Source of the DNA: Phalacrocorax aristotelis
Taxonomy: Eukaryota; Chordata; Aves; Suliformes; Phalacrocoracidae
Direction: 5' to 3'
DNA length: 64,000 nucleotides
Assembly: GCF_949628215.1 (NCBI RefSeq)
Contig: NC_134283.1
Coordinates: 6,441,610-6,505,609 of the forward strand
Of the stretch, positions 38,616-49,561 are shown piece by piece; positions within the stretch are counted from its first letter, which is position 1, and each line of letters starts with the position of its first letter. The notes beneath the pieces were generated by a model. It was not told the origin of the DNA. It saw only the letters and a list, made by a program, of their open reading frames with translations, and ran no database searches. A program made the translations under genes and the position numbers.

Positions 38616-41266
38616 GTTTTTCTGTGTGTCACCCCTGAAGTCTCCCTGAAAGACTCACAAAGTAGAAAGGAAAATGTTCCATGTGCTTTGCTTCAGTCGT
38701 TTCTCTCAGTTGCTTTGTTCTTCTCAGGTTGCCCACAAAGGGACCAGTCCCACTGACCGGGCAACCGAGAGACTCATGTGACTGCTAGAAATTAAAATGA
38801 TACCATACCATTTATGTCCCATGTGTCAGATCAAGAGGAGCTCATTAGAGGGGCAAACTCATTTTGTTCTTTTGCATGAAGAGTATCTGCCGAAACAGGA
38901 ACATGAGCGTTGGTGTGTGGGCATCTCGGTCGAACCTCTGCCAAGTGATCATCTGGAAAATCACTTGTATGAAGAGGTGTGTAGATTTGCAAAGTAAGTA
39001 AGAGTGACAGTGTCGTAATACCTTTATATCAGTGATACAAACATTTTGCAACATGGACGTCAGACAGCTATCTCAAAGTTTCTCTCTATCATTCCTCGTA
39101 TAGTGTGTGCAGATGACATGAAAAGGTTATTATCCCTTTCAGCAGTTTTTGGACCCTCTCTTCTTTTACAAAAAGTGTGATAAAAATGCCATGACAGCAC
39201 GGTCTATACGATATAGCAGTAGAGCTAGACCTGTATTTGTATATTAATGAAGAGAGGTTTTGGAACTTCAGTGTGGTTTAATGAATTTCTCACTGTTGGG
39301 TACAGATTAAAGAAGGGCCCATCACTCTCATGCAATAATACCAAGGCTTCTGTTTCCTGCGGTGTAATTCTGTCAATTACAGAAATCAAGCAATGCTTTA
39401 CTTAGATTTCCTGGACTGATTATGCAAAATTGCTGTGGTCAGAAATGCATGAGAATTCAGAGGACATTTGGATAAAACTTGGCTTGTCATTTAGGGCCTT
39501 AGAAATTGTTGCATCTTGTCTTCCCATCATAGAAGTGGTGTTTTTGTGCAGAGCTTGTGACTTAAATTCTTCTGAACAGACACCTGAACAGTCCCTTGTG
39601 CACAGTTAAAGGATGAAACTTGTCCATACGTACACAGCTCTGCATCATCGTGTCCCCGGTACAATTTGCATCCGTGCTTGTTCCTACTCACACCCAACTG
39701 TGCAACCAGTGAGCCACCCGTTTCTGTTGAGCCAGTCGGGGGGCTTGCGTTGAATTATTTTTATAGTCATAATGAGCCGTGGGCTTGACTTCCTGGTTCA
39801 TTTGTTTTAATAAGGATGGGTCAAGCTTTCTCAAGCAAATTTCAGACCTCATTCAGTTTGAGGAGTCTCATACCTAAGAGCACTCTAAAAACGTACTTGA
39901 CTGTACTTGAGGTGGTCTCAGTTCCCTGGCTTGCTTCAAAATAAGATCCAAAGAGGAGCTTGCTGAAGCAAATAAACTTTTTAGAACTGTGCATTGTGAA
40001 ATCGGTACCCATCTCTATCAGCAGGAATTGATACTGTATCGCTGAATGATCCAGGGTTCATCTGGATCCAGATGAACATACCTGAGCACACCACGGACTG
40101 CAATTTTCATGCAAAAAGTATCTGTTGCAGGAACATTATTTATAATCTCTCCTTTTGTAAGTTCATCAGCTAAGGTGTCTCTAGATTTCTGCCAAGGGGC
40201 CAGGGGTGACTGATAGCATCTAAGGATTTGGCTGTCTCCCACTCAGGAAATGAGTGAAGTGGGTGCTCAGTGGAATTAAATATTTTCATAAAAATAAAAA
40301 AAAAGACAACCAAATATATCCAGGCTCTCATGTAAAATGCCACAGGGAGTTTGATTTTAGAATATGTACAACTAATCAACCTCTGATTTGTGCACTGCTA
40401 TCACATTTTCTGGTCTCTGTTTCTTCTGGATGGGACACTTGGGACGTGATCCTTTCAAATTGCCTTTTAATTTTACTCCCCGTGAAATTAATTATTGACA
40501 AGTCCTAGAATCTGAGCCACTCTAGCCAACTGTTCGTGGATTTGTCGTGTACACTTACCAGTAAAATTCGCAAGTCACCCTGTACTATAAATTGTGTGAG
40601 TCAATTGGAGAACAGAAACAGTACTGCACAGTTTATCTAAATAATAAACACAGTTTTAATGGTAAACATTCACTCTCAACTTCCCAGGAACATTCTGTAG
40701 CATAAAAAAATTTACTGCAGAAATTCTCAGATAGTGGTTTTAGAAAATGGTTAAATATAAGAATTTCACTGGGTTGCAAGAACAGTAAAAAAACCAGATG
40801 AAATATATTGAATAAAGATTTTATTGTGAGTTATTTGCTCAGCTCTGTAGCAGCATCAATTTTTTCTCCCTATATAAAAATAATGAAGTCAATAAATGTG
40901 TTTAGGTGACCTCTGAGACTTACAAAAAGGATGTTATGAGATGGGTGAATACTGGATACAGTATTTCATTCAGATGCCGAACAGCTGTTGCGGTAGACAA
41001 TGCCGGCATCCTATTTTTCACCATTGATGCTAATGTGAATTTTTGATTGTATATATATTCTATCATATTGCTGGAATGTGAAAAAGACTACTAGCCTGTC
41101 AACCCTTCTGTCCCACCTGTTTATGCAACATTCCAGTGTGTAATTGCCAGTGGTAAATCAGGAAGCCTGGTGACCAGTATGAGAGCCTGCACACCAATGT
41201 GCCCAGCCACTGCCGACAGCCAGCCTGGTGGCTGAACTTGGCTGCCGCCTCGTTCTAAAACCCATT
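38616..41266. other. Unique non-coding sequence with one perfect palindrome
   Basis: No supported gene, RNA gene or transposon. The only structure of note is the 22-bp perfect palindrome at 40056-40077, listed separately. AT-rich from about 40.5 to 40.9 kb. Confidence 0.5.
40056..40077. repeat. Perfect 22-bp palindrome
   Basis: The half-site GTTCATCTGGA is followed immediately by its exact reverse complement, centred on a GGATCC hexamer. There is no loop and no mismatch. It is not part of a repeat family I recognise. Confidence 0.95.
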
Positions 41267-41321
41267 GGGCCACATTGTCGCCCTGATGATTTCAATGGGC
41301 ATGCGACAGACGTATAAATAG
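41267..41321. repeat. Old palindromic interspersed repeat copy
   Basis: GGGCCACATTGTCGCCCTGA, GATTTCAATGGGCATGCGAC and GTATAAATAG match a sauropsid repeat remembered as GGGCCAGATTCTGCCCTGA, TTTCAATGGGCAT and GTGTAAATGA. Short and diverged. Confidence 0.45.
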
Positions 41322-43550
41322 TTACCTGGGTTTTGTTTTTTTTTTTCCCTGGAAATGTAGATTTTATTCAAATGCATTTGTGAACATCTGGATTCGATCC
41401 TGACTCTGTCACCATGGTCCGTTAATTGTTCCATCTCCTTTCAAACGAGCAATCCCAGCTTGCTGCATGTCACGTCCGATACTAGCAAAGATTTGTTGTG
41501 GCACTGAATTGCTTGTGTATACTACAGGAAGTCTCCCGTGATTCACAAAACACTAGGGGATGATGCTGTGTGCCTTCCTTAGGTGTGTGGTGCTCCTGTG
41601 AAGGTCTCTGCCCTGCTGCCTGTCTTGTCCTCAGTGCTAACTGTTCACAGAAAGGAGAAAAATGCCTTTCGAGGAAATACAGAAGTTAGCACATTCGGAC
41701 TAATTCTTATGCAGATTAATATTTATACCGGTTGTGCATTTTTCCTTTGCAGGATGATGAAAAACAGAGGAATTGTGCATTAACAATTAACAGTATGATG
41801 AGAGTTCTGTGTTAGCTTAACCGCATTTTCCATGTATTTTCTGTGAGTTCAGTATTTATTTTCTTTTCAGTGCGACAGCTGTTCAAAAGGAGGTGCACAC
41901 CTTGTCAATTACTGAGTGACCTCCTTTGTAAATTGACTGAGAGTGCGTGATTTGCCCTCGAGCATCTTTTTTAAGTAATTAGTGTAAATCAGTCAATAGA
42001 TCTGTGTTAACAACACCTTAAAAATTGCAGTAGTTTGGAAAATGTTGCACTCTATTATAAGTTATCTCTTTTAAGTGCCATTAGTTTAAAATGTGAGAAA
42101 ATGGTCCATTTTTAAAAATAGATCAGCAGTACTTTGATTGAGCAGCTTTTGATTTAGAGGGCTTTATGCATTTATTCAGTAGACAGTCGACACTGTACCT
42201 GCAGTTTTCCACTTATTTAAAAAGTATTTCCAAGGTATTGCTCTACAAACTGCTCACACTGAAGACAGGGATATAGAAGGATCCTTTTGACTTGCGTACG
42301 TGTGACCCCTTCCAGAACGAAGTCGCCCACACTTGGGATGTTCCGGCAGCTCCATGATATTTTCTCTATACGCTGATCCTCTGCAGTTGCTGAGCTGTGG
42401 GTGGCGGCGACCCAAGACTCTCTTCTTAGCATGGGAAGCAAGGGAAGGATGCTGGCTGTAGGCAAGGAATTGAGCTGAAGAAGGTGTTGGCTTCAGAGGG
42501 TGTTTGCTTGGGGGTAGAGGGATTTGTTAGTCACAAGGCAAGTTCCAACGTCCATTTTAGCACGTTAGTGAGTCACTCGTGACTGTCAGACTCCAGTGGC
42601 TGTTTAGCTTCTTGGGTGCAGTTCTTTCATCCACAGTTCATGGATGCTTTTTTGCCTGAACCAGTTCTTTGCTCCGTACTGAATTCTTGCTCGTGGAGTC
42701 CAGCCTTTTTTTTTTTTTCCCCCAAGTGGGGGACAGATATCATTTCAGTCTCTGCTGTTGTCAGATTTTGTGGGTTTGCAACTCTGTGTTCTGTTTATTC
42801 AGAGGAAGTCTGCCCTTCAAAACCGCAGGGAGACTGACTCCAGTGAGGCTGACTGCCATGAGAAGTGCTCTCAGAAGTACATCTAGGAGCCTTCACTGCT
42901 TCATATTCATATACTAGAGTCCTCTTATTTGTTACTTGTATGAATAATTAAAATTTTTTTTTAGTGGTTTAGACAATTTAATAAAAACTGAAAATACCCC
43001 TAGATCCTGAATAGGTACCAGTTTTGAAAATGCTGACCACTGTAGGTCCATCATCCCCGAGATGAACCTTGCCTGCCTTTCTAGCTGTGCGCAGAAAACA
43101 AGCTGTTCAGAGGAAAAAAGCCAGGGATTATTTTTTTTAAAAGAACTGTAATTAAGCAATCATAACAGCCCTTTAAATAAATACAGCTTGCATTTACATT
43201 TTAGCATGCACTTCTGGTGTTTGTTTAACTTTATTTCTTTTTCACCCCATTTTAACATAATAGAAAGTCTGCAGCAGGCTTTCTGAATGCTTCCACTCCT
43301 CCAGCCTGTCACAGCCTTTGTGATGTTCAGCGGAGCCCTCCAGACTCAAGCTGGCAGGATGCCTAACGTTGTCACCCGCCCAGGAGAAGTGCGTTTAAAC
43401 CGAAAAGCCAACCATTTAGAAAGATGCATTGTTTTTGCCCACCCCCAGATCCGGATCTTTTAAAGCAATTAAAACTTGTTTGTGATCCGAAATAATGTAT
43501 GTTCATCTCGGGCCTCGGCTGTATAAAGTTCAGCGTTCCCTGGAGTCAGA
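41322..43550. other. Unique non-coding sequence, nothing recognised
   Basis: No supported gene or element. A T13 run sits near 42706-42718. The part 41840-42180 is AT-rich with ATTAG and TCAGTCAAT-type motifs. Confidence 0.5.
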
Positions 43551-43650
43551 GATCTGGGCTGGTTTTTCAGAAGAGCTCAGCATGCACCAACTCTTGTTGA
43601 GCACAACGGGGGTGCTTTTCAAGATTGAATGCCTTTGAAAATCTGATCAT
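43551..43650. repeat. Palindromic repeat copy, about 100 bp
   Basis: AGATCTGGGCTGGTTTTTCA, AGAGCTCAGCATGCACCAAC, then GGGGTGCTTTTCAAG and CCTTTGAAAATCTGATCA match a sauropsid repeat remembered as CTGGTTTTTCAAAAGAGCTC, CAGC and CTTTTGAAAATCTGG. The two ends (CTGGTTTTTCA and TGAAAATCTG) are inverted relative to each other, so the whole copy is roughly a long inverted repeat. Confidence 0.55.
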
Positions 43651-43740
43651 GTCACTTTATTTATTTATGTAGATTTGTGTATGCACAAATGTATACAACA
43701 TGCCCAGAAACGAGCACGCACACATACATGACAGCTCTAG

Positions 43741-43800
43741 GGTCTGGATTTTCAAAGGAGCCTAAGAGAATTCACTGAGAGATGGGTGCCTAATTAAAAT
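43741..43800. repeat. Half copy of a palindromic repeat
   Basis: GGTCTGGATTTTCAAAGGAG, then CCTAAGAGAATTCA and GGGTGCCTAATTAAA fit the sauropsid repeat that reads GGATTTTCAAAGGAGCCTAA, then GTTAGGTGCC. Only one arm is present. It lies about 90 bp from the preceding copy. Confidence 0.5.
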
Positions 43801-45419
43801 TCATATCCTTCCTGCCTTTGGCATAACTTAAACCTACAGCTAAATTAATACCAAAACATGACTAAAGGGCAGGAGGATAATTCAGTAAAACCCACAAGAA
43901 GCAAGCCAGGCAAATTAGCCTTCCTTTCACCAGCCTTACATTTTCCCACTTCTTATTTTCAGAGATGGAAGGAGGATGACAAATGAATGCCAGATCTCTT
44001 TAAAACACTGCCCTTAGGTCGGATGCTTTAGATTGTCTGGGGTCAGGACCTATCTCTACTTACATGTTTATATTTATAGCAAAGGTGTCTGATTTTTGTT
44101 GAGACTTCACTGTACTGTTGCACTAGTATATCAAAACTATAGCCAGGGCACGTTTGGGTACTTGTAAAATCATACTGTATGCTGTAAAATCAGAGCAGAA
44201 ACAGTGCATCTTCCCCCTTCAATATACTGCAAAACAAACAAGTAAACAAACCCCTTGGTTTAGGATTCCCCAGAATCTTGTTCCTTATCTACGTGTACAA
44301 AAAGAAAATCCTACATCCTGGAAGATGATTTACCCAAGCAGTTGTTTCTATGACAGTGCACAATGCAGTTGACATTCCAGCCTTGGTCCCAGGAGGGAGG
44401 AGGGCACCCGAGTTCAGTGCCTAGGATCTCTGCTTTATCTAATGCATATGCTCTAGACAGCCCACCAGAGTAGAAAATGGAATACATTCATAAGAAAGGC
44501 TTTTACACCACCATGAATCTTTTCTGCCCAGGATATATCCTCAACGGGTAGTTTGGAGAAAGTATAGAAGATGATAATTTTTGTTCTCTCAAGACTTCTG
44601 TGGGGAGGAAGGGATTTGAACAGCACTCTTTCCTAGACTGGGTGAGAGCCAAGTTAGTTTGTAAACCTAGAACAGAATCGCTTCTCCAGCTGCTGAATTT
44701 TAAAAGAAAGTGGCTGCAAATACATTTTGCAAGAGGTGCAATCGTTCTCTTTCTGTTTTCCTTAGAAAAGGCTGAGAGGATTGGGCCTCTAAGGAATGTA
44801 CAAGAAGATTTTTAATTCATGTGCCCTGCTCAGATTTAGTACGAAACCGGTACCAAATCAGTCCTCCTGAGCTGGTGCTTGGGTATGCAGAATCAGGAGT
44901 TGCCGTATGGGGTGATGCACGCGGGTGGGTGCGCGTTTGGTACCTCTGACCAGATGTATATGACCCCTGGAAGGGGGTGAGGGCCTGACTCACAGTTTTG
45001 CACTTTCCCTCATGACTTGTACTTGAGTCGTATTTAACCCAGGGCACTGAGCCCTGACGGAGAGCCATTCGAAACCGTTAGGGCCAAATGTTTTCTTCCC
45101 TGTTTGTCAGTGTCAATCTGTGCTTTCCTCTGTGTGCTGCTGCTTTATGGAGTTAAAAAGAATGAATGCAAACCACGTTCTTTTCCAGAACTGGTCAGGT
45201 TTGCTGCAGTTCTCTCACTTGTGCTCTTGGATGGTACTGACAGTGGAGAATGGACTTTTAATTAAAGGGAAAAAAGGTATTAACAAATACCTTACATCAA
45301 AGCAACTGGTCGCTAACTTAACTAGCCTAGGATGCTTGCCCCTGCTAGGCTCCTGGACAAACACACTTCACCACTGTGATCTTAAGAGGCTGAAGTATCT
45401 TTCAGACAAGCTCATTCCT
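43801..45419. other. Unique non-coding sequence, nothing recognised
   Basis: No supported gene or element. A weak MIR-head-like echo at 44597-44640 (GGGATTTGAACAGCACTC) was not strong enough to annotate. Open frames are at most 100 codons. Confidence 0.5.
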
Positions 45420-45860
45420 TAGACTTAATTAAAACCTAGTTCACTCCTTTATTCAATTTATGAGGCCTAGCCAGTAGGATTAAGCGATTACAGGCAAAAA
45501 GCCCCATTTGTGAAACACTCATAAGCTCAAGCTGCTAGACTGCTCAGTTGTACTCCATTAAATTAATAAGGAATGAATAGACTGATCCATTATGAATAAA
45601 GCTGTGGGGAGCCTCAGCATTGCCTCAGACTCTCTGCACACTCCTTAGAGAACATTTGTGCAAAATGATTATGTTCATATTCATTCAATTGGAATTCTAT
45701 AAAAGTGGAATGCATAAATTACTCTAAAGATGGGGAGTTTATCTTAAACATTAACTATGTGTGTGAATTAATAAGACTATTATAAAACCATTAGCATTCA
45801 GTGTATTTACCTATGTATGCTGCATACCTAAACTAGATTCAAGAATTGTTCCTAATTGCT
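45420..45860. promoter_or_regulatory. AT-rich motif-dense block, enhancer candidate
   Basis: A continuous 440-bp block rich in homeodomain and POU-like cores: ACTTAATTAAAACC, GCGATTACAGG, CATTAAATTAATAAGG, CATATTCATTCAATTGG, GTGGAATGCATAAATTAC, GTGAATTAATAAGAC. There is no simple repeat, transposon or coding frame. Of all the window this block looks most like a deeply conserved non-coding element. Conservation itself cannot be seen from one genome. Confidence 0.3.
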
Positions 45861-46430
45861 ATTCTTGTTGTGTGATCAAGCTGTGGTGTATTTTCCCTTG
45901 TAGTCATAATATTTATGAATTACAGTTTTTACTGTTAAAACCTCTGAATCCTCCTTTTCCCCACCAGCTTTACATTTGCTCCTGTAATTTTTCAGAATAT
46001 AGTAAAATGCTGGGCCATTAACATATTGGGAAGTGAAAGATCAACAGATGCTTACAGATGTGTTCAAATAAAACATCGAATAGCACCTGCAAGTACACAT
46101 GCTGTCAAGCAAACCTTTATCTTTTGTAGAGTATTAGACGAGGAAGGATGGCAGCAACTCCTGGGAGAGTCTCCCCTGAATCTACTGCTGTTCTGCAGGA
46201 CCCACAGAATCCCAGTTTCGAAATACGGAGGGGTGCAGAATTCATCCACCGGCCTTTGCCATGTTGTGAATATGCACAGTCTGTTTCTTCTGGAAGAACT
46301 CCAAGTGACTGCAAGGTAAAAAAAAAAAACCCAAACCCCAAAATGAACACCAAAAATGAAACGAGGGGGTGAGTTGGTGGGAAAAAAAAAAAAGGCAGTT
46401 TGTAGAGGACTTGGCAAACAAGGAGTTAAA

Positions 46431-46454
46431 ATCAACTAACACAGGTTAGTTGAT
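46431..46454. repeat. 10-bp perfect hairpin with 4-base loop
   Basis: ATCAACTAAC (46431-46440) and GTTAGTTGAT (46445-46454) are exact reverse complements separated by ACAG. No T run follows that would suggest a transcription end, and no RNA gene is recognised around it. Confidence 0.9.
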
Positions 46455-49400
46455 GGGGTTATGAAAGCAAGTGCTCAAGCAGTGAGTAGTGGGGGTATGA
46501 GAGGGGCTCAGGGCTGAGCTGCCAGGGCATGCACTTTGAGCAGGCGACTTTTCCTCCTGCCCTGCTTCTCCCTTTCTGTCCTTCGACACTTTCTGACAGA
46601 GACCGGAGTAGCAGACCCTGTGGGTTAGTGAGTTGATTTGCCAGGGACTGGGCTGAAGCATAAAAGACTGCGTTATTAGGACTGATCCGATGCGATCTCA
46701 ATGAAATGGCAAGGAGGGGTATCTAGGCATGGTGTTATTTTCGATACAGTTCCTGAGCAGAGTGAGGAAGTTACGTGTTAACATAGGTTAGCTCGCACGT
46801 CTGACCTTCATTGTTCCCAGTGGAAACAGTGACAGTCTATTAGTCCTCCACAAGGGATATCACTGTCTCACAGCAGCTCTGAAAATTCCCCCAGGACACT
46901 CCTGGAACAACAATAATTCAGCAAGAGTTCACACAACGTTAGAGCTCTGTGAAATGTTTGCAACAAATCTTGCTTGGACGGAGAGGGGGATGTGGTAGGA
47001 AGGGGGAGAGGTATGGTTTTGAACTCATCTGTGTTTGAGAGGAGACATTAACCTTTCAGGCAAGTCAGACAAGGTGGGAGTTTTGCAACAGGAAAATCTT
47101 GATAATTCTCTTGAAATGAAATAGCCAAATAGATAAAAGAAGGTGGAAATTAGTTTTTTAGCTTAATCTTGCTTCTGGAGTAGAATATCAGCCTCTAAAT
47201 CGGAATTTTAAAGTGAAAGACAAAGAATTTAAACTAGGAAACTTCTAGGGGCTAAAAGCCAAAGAAACTGATTTTCAGCTGAACTCTTAGGAAATGGAGT
47301 GACAGAGTTTTAATACAGCTTATAGAAAGTAGTAGTTGAGTTTGATACAAAAATAATGGTATGCATGGGTAAGTAAATCTGTAGATTTTGGCGCATTGAG
47401 TGGCTGTTAAAAAATCTTTTCATGGCTCTACTTTCAGAATACAAGGGTAGGAGTAAAGAAACTCTTAGGTCGGCTACTGGATTTCTTAGACCTGATCTTC
47501 TCATCTTTGGTTACACTATCCTTTCCAACACATTTTACCTTTCAATTACTCCCGTACCCTTTGGCCTGTAGCACGCTTGTGTGGTGTGTCCTGGCCTAAA
47601 ATGGAGCCGAGCCTGTCAGTGCTCACAAAGGGACGAGTGATGTCTTACAGAGTCATCCTGCTCCAGGTGCCCTAGGACTCCAGACTTCAGTAAAAATACA
47701 GCATGGGCTACGCTCGGGGTAAACTCTACTTGCTGTTTTGGAGGTCTTTCAACTGGGAGGCGTATCTCAAGACACAGAGTTACTTGATGTTACTAGGGCC
47801 CCTGGATGGCTTAATCCAGGCTTGATCGAAAGGATTAATAAATGAATTCTTGACTGAGCCTGCATGTGAAGTCTGTATTGGAGAAAGGCTTATGCTTTGG
47901 CCCAACTCCAAGAGAAACTAATCATCATGAACTTCATGCAGATTTACGATTATTCTTTCTATAGAAAGGGTTAGGCCAGCACTCTCTGGCAGTAATGAAA
48001 AGCCTGCAGAAAAGGAGAAAGCCAAACATACACAGAACAAACATTGTATATAGGTTTGTTTCCTTGAAATTCCTCCCTTGAATTTTCTACATTTTCACGG
48101 AAAACTGATGGGAGAGTACTACCATGTATTAAAGCAGATAGAATCGTTATGCTCATCTCAACACCAGGAGACAGAAATATACAGTCTTATTTTTTCAAGG
48201 GAGATGATATCATGAAATAAAGTGATAAGAAAGAAAGTTACCGTGATAGTATGAAATATGTCCACTGGCTGCCTTCAGCACAGTAATCTTTTATGTTCAA
48301 ACTATTACTCAAAGTATGGATTATTGAAACGCTGTTCTTCTGTGGCACTCTCTTGGGTGATCTATGGAAGCCTATAGAAGTTAGTGAAAAGAATCCTATC
48401 ATTTCTGGTTGTTCCTTAAAAAAAATGGGAATAAAATAATATATCTATTAAATTTCAGTACACGAATATACATGCGTTGGAAATACAGTATGATAGCAGG
48501 GGTTTAAAAAGGTGCTATTTAATAACCAGATTTCTAATAAACTTTTAGAATACGCAGAAAAAACAGAAAACCTGTTGAAACCTGCTCATCCAGGATTTTG
48601 GGCTTTCTATTTTTTTATTAAAAGCAGGTTGAAAACAGTTTTGTAATCTATTTCCAACACTGCATTTGCAGATATGCATGGATTTGTTAGGTTATCTCCT
48701 ACTCATAGGGTTTTGTTAAACGAGTTGTAGAACAGTTATTAAAATGAAAACCACAGCTCTGCCCTTGGTCTTGAGATGATAGCTTTTTGCTTTTTCTTTT
48801 TAATGCTAAATTTTTCACATTAAAATGTGATTTTCCTGCCTCTTACCCAAAAAGGACATAGTGGGAGGGACAGAGGTAATACAGGGGCTGTAGAATTCTT
48901 TCATTTAATATGGCAACAGACCAGTGGTCTGTAAGATCCCGTATCTATCCCAAAAGAAGATTAAAATCACTTGGCCAGCCAGGCAGTGCGAGATGGCAGC
49001 AATTCTTCTGTGATCCTCGCACGTCATTAGTGTATTTCTAGAACCATAGGGACTGTTAATCCTTGTGACTTAAGCTAAATAGTCTAACTACAGATGTTAC
49101 TACTTTGTACATTCTGCATTATTTGGATCTCATTAATGTGTGACATGGTTTATGAGCTACATGATGTGTGATGTGTGAATGGGTGTACAAGGACAGGGGA
49201 GTGCCTCCCACTTGTGGGACTGTGTAAAGGCTGAGTTCATTTTGTGCACATGCAGTAAGGGTGAGCATAAATCTCCTTAACTCTGGAGAGTTAGGAAACT
49301 GCTTGCTTCTAGCCTGGCTTTGACTTAGAGGCAAAATGGGGTATGTGATTAAAGCACAGCAACAGCTGATTTTATATCACTGCTGATGGTACTCCAACTT

Positions 49401-49543
49401 ACTGAAAGATGCCTTGGTTCATGCTGGTGTGGCCATTCTGAGGGCACCAGGCAGCCCTTTTCTAGTCCAGAATATCTGCAAGAGTGTTGAATAATAAGCA
49501 GTGGAGGGAAAGGTGCTTACTGATTCACAGTGGAGAAGGATGG

Positions 49544-49561
49544 GCACCTCTCAAGAGGTGC
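49544..49561. repeat. 8-bp perfect inverted repeat, 2-base spacer
   Basis: GCACCTCT (49544-49551) and AGAGGTGC (49554-49561) are exact reverse complements separated by CA. The arms contain CACCT/AGGTG, E2-box-like cores used by ZEB/SNAI-type factors, but a bare motif match is weak evidence for binding. Confidence 0.9.

Noticed and set aside
44597..44640. Possible MIR head (GGGATTTGAACAGCACTC)
   Set aside because: Short B-box-like match only, without the flanking head or core.
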